Assembly: GCA_002365025.1 (NCBI GenBank)
Contig: DEYX01000309.1
Span: 1-5,788 of the forward strand
From: Hungatella sp. UBA3147
GTDB lineage: Bacteria > Bacillota > Clostridia > Lachnospirales > Lachnospiraceae
Reading direction: 5' to 3'
Length of the DNA stretch: 5,788 nt
Notes under the pieces: model-generated
What the model was told of the DNA's origin: nothing
Databases searched by the model: none
What the model saw: the letters and a program-made list of their open reading frames with translations, nothing else
Made by a program: the position numbers and the translations under genes
Shown: positions 5,511-5,788 of the stretch, piece after piece
Numbering within the stretch: the first letter of the stretch is position 1
How the letters are laid out: each line of letters opens with the position of its first letter

Positions 5511-5788
5511 TTATTTTTTAAGGGCAGCCATCACCAGATGCCTGGCCAGCACAGCCGTTGTCACCGCTCCTACACCTCCTGGTACAGGAGTTGCCATGGA
5601 GGCAGTTCCTTCTAAAGAATCAAAATCCACATCTCCGCAAAGCTTTCCGTCTTTATCCACATTGATTCCCACATCAACCACTATGGCATCCGTACCTACA
5701 AAAGATGCATCCACCATCCTTGCACGTCCGGCAGCAGCCACAAGGATCTGAGCATTTTTACAGGTTTCCTTTAAATCTTCCGTACGGG
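5511..5788 (-). CDS. folD: FolD, methylenetetrahydrofolate dehydrogenase/cyclohydrolase (C-terminal part, cut by window edge)
   Basis: FolD interconverts 5,10-methylene-, 5,10-methenyl- and 10-formyl-tetrahydrofolate in the cytoplasm, supplying one-carbon units. Only the last 91 residues of about 280 are visible; the gene runs off the right edge. The reading frame continues upstream of the GTG at 5739-5741, reading RTEDLKETCKNAQIL before VAAAGRARMV, so that GTG is not the start. Visible family marks are the RT-D-L segment, the ILVAAAGRARMV nucleotide-fold strand, VVDVGIN, GKLCGDVDF and the C-terminal signature PVPGGVGAVTTAVL. The active-site lysine region is outside the window. It ends in MAALKK and a TAA, and converges on thiT with a shared terminator. 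No defect is visible. Confidence 0.95.
   Translation of the reverse strand, partial: RTEDLKETCKNAQILVAAAGRARMVDASFVGTDAIVVDVGINVDKDGKLCGDVDFDSLEGTASMATPVPGGVGAVTTAVLARHLVMAALKK

Noticed and set aside
5511..5741. folD fragment read as a complete short gene starting at GTG 5741
   Set aside because: The frame stays open to the window edge and encodes more FolD sequence upstream, so the gene is cut by the window and not truncated in the genome.

Overview
The window looks like a chromosomal segment of a low-to-moderate GC Firmicute, most likely a clostridial Lachnospiraceae member. This rests on strong AGGAGG-type Shine-Dalgarno sites, a ThiT-type ECF thiamine transporter under a TPP riboswitch, a WalR/PhoB-like response regulator, a clostridial-type ComEA and a condensation-like acyltransferase with a DUF6320-like membrane tail. 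The taxon is inferred from gene types and style only; no marker gene is present.

Layout. Positions 34-4447 hold five genes, all on the minus strand. In transcription order they are: a small YdcZ/DUF606 membrane transporter (4022-4447) with its own good promoter; comEA (3245-3919) with its own promoter; an OmpR/PhoB-family response regulator (2525-3223) only 21 bases behind comEA, then a likely intrinsic terminator; a GNAT acetyltransferase (1903-2409); and, 12 bases after it, a 618-residue protein that joins a condensation-like acyltransferase domain to a six-helix membrane domain (34-1890). The likely transcription units are therefore ydcZ, comEA-regulator and GNAT-acyltransferase.

Positions 4448-4777 are a divergent control region with no gene. 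It carries the ydcZ promoter on the minus strand. On the plus strand it carries a near-consensus promoter (TTGACA, 17 bases, TATACT), a 15-base perfect palindrome over that -35 box, and a TPP riboswitch whose expression platform can hide the ribosome binding site of thiT (4778-5449). The thiT gene ends at a long hairpin terminator that also serves folD, which converges on it from the right edge (partial, 5511-5788, minus strand).

Working together. The thiT unit is a self-contained thiamine-uptake switch: high TPP shuts translation of the S-component, and the ECF energizing module must be encoded elsewhere. The comEA-regulator pair may link a DNA-uptake-type surface protein to a two-component regulator with no visible kinase. 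The GNAT and acyltransferase genes are probably co-expressed; their substrates are unknown. I see no mobile element, CRISPR array, tRNA or rRNA. Nothing here clearly amounts to a wholly new system; the acyltransferase-membrane fusion paired with a GNAT gene is the least explained part.
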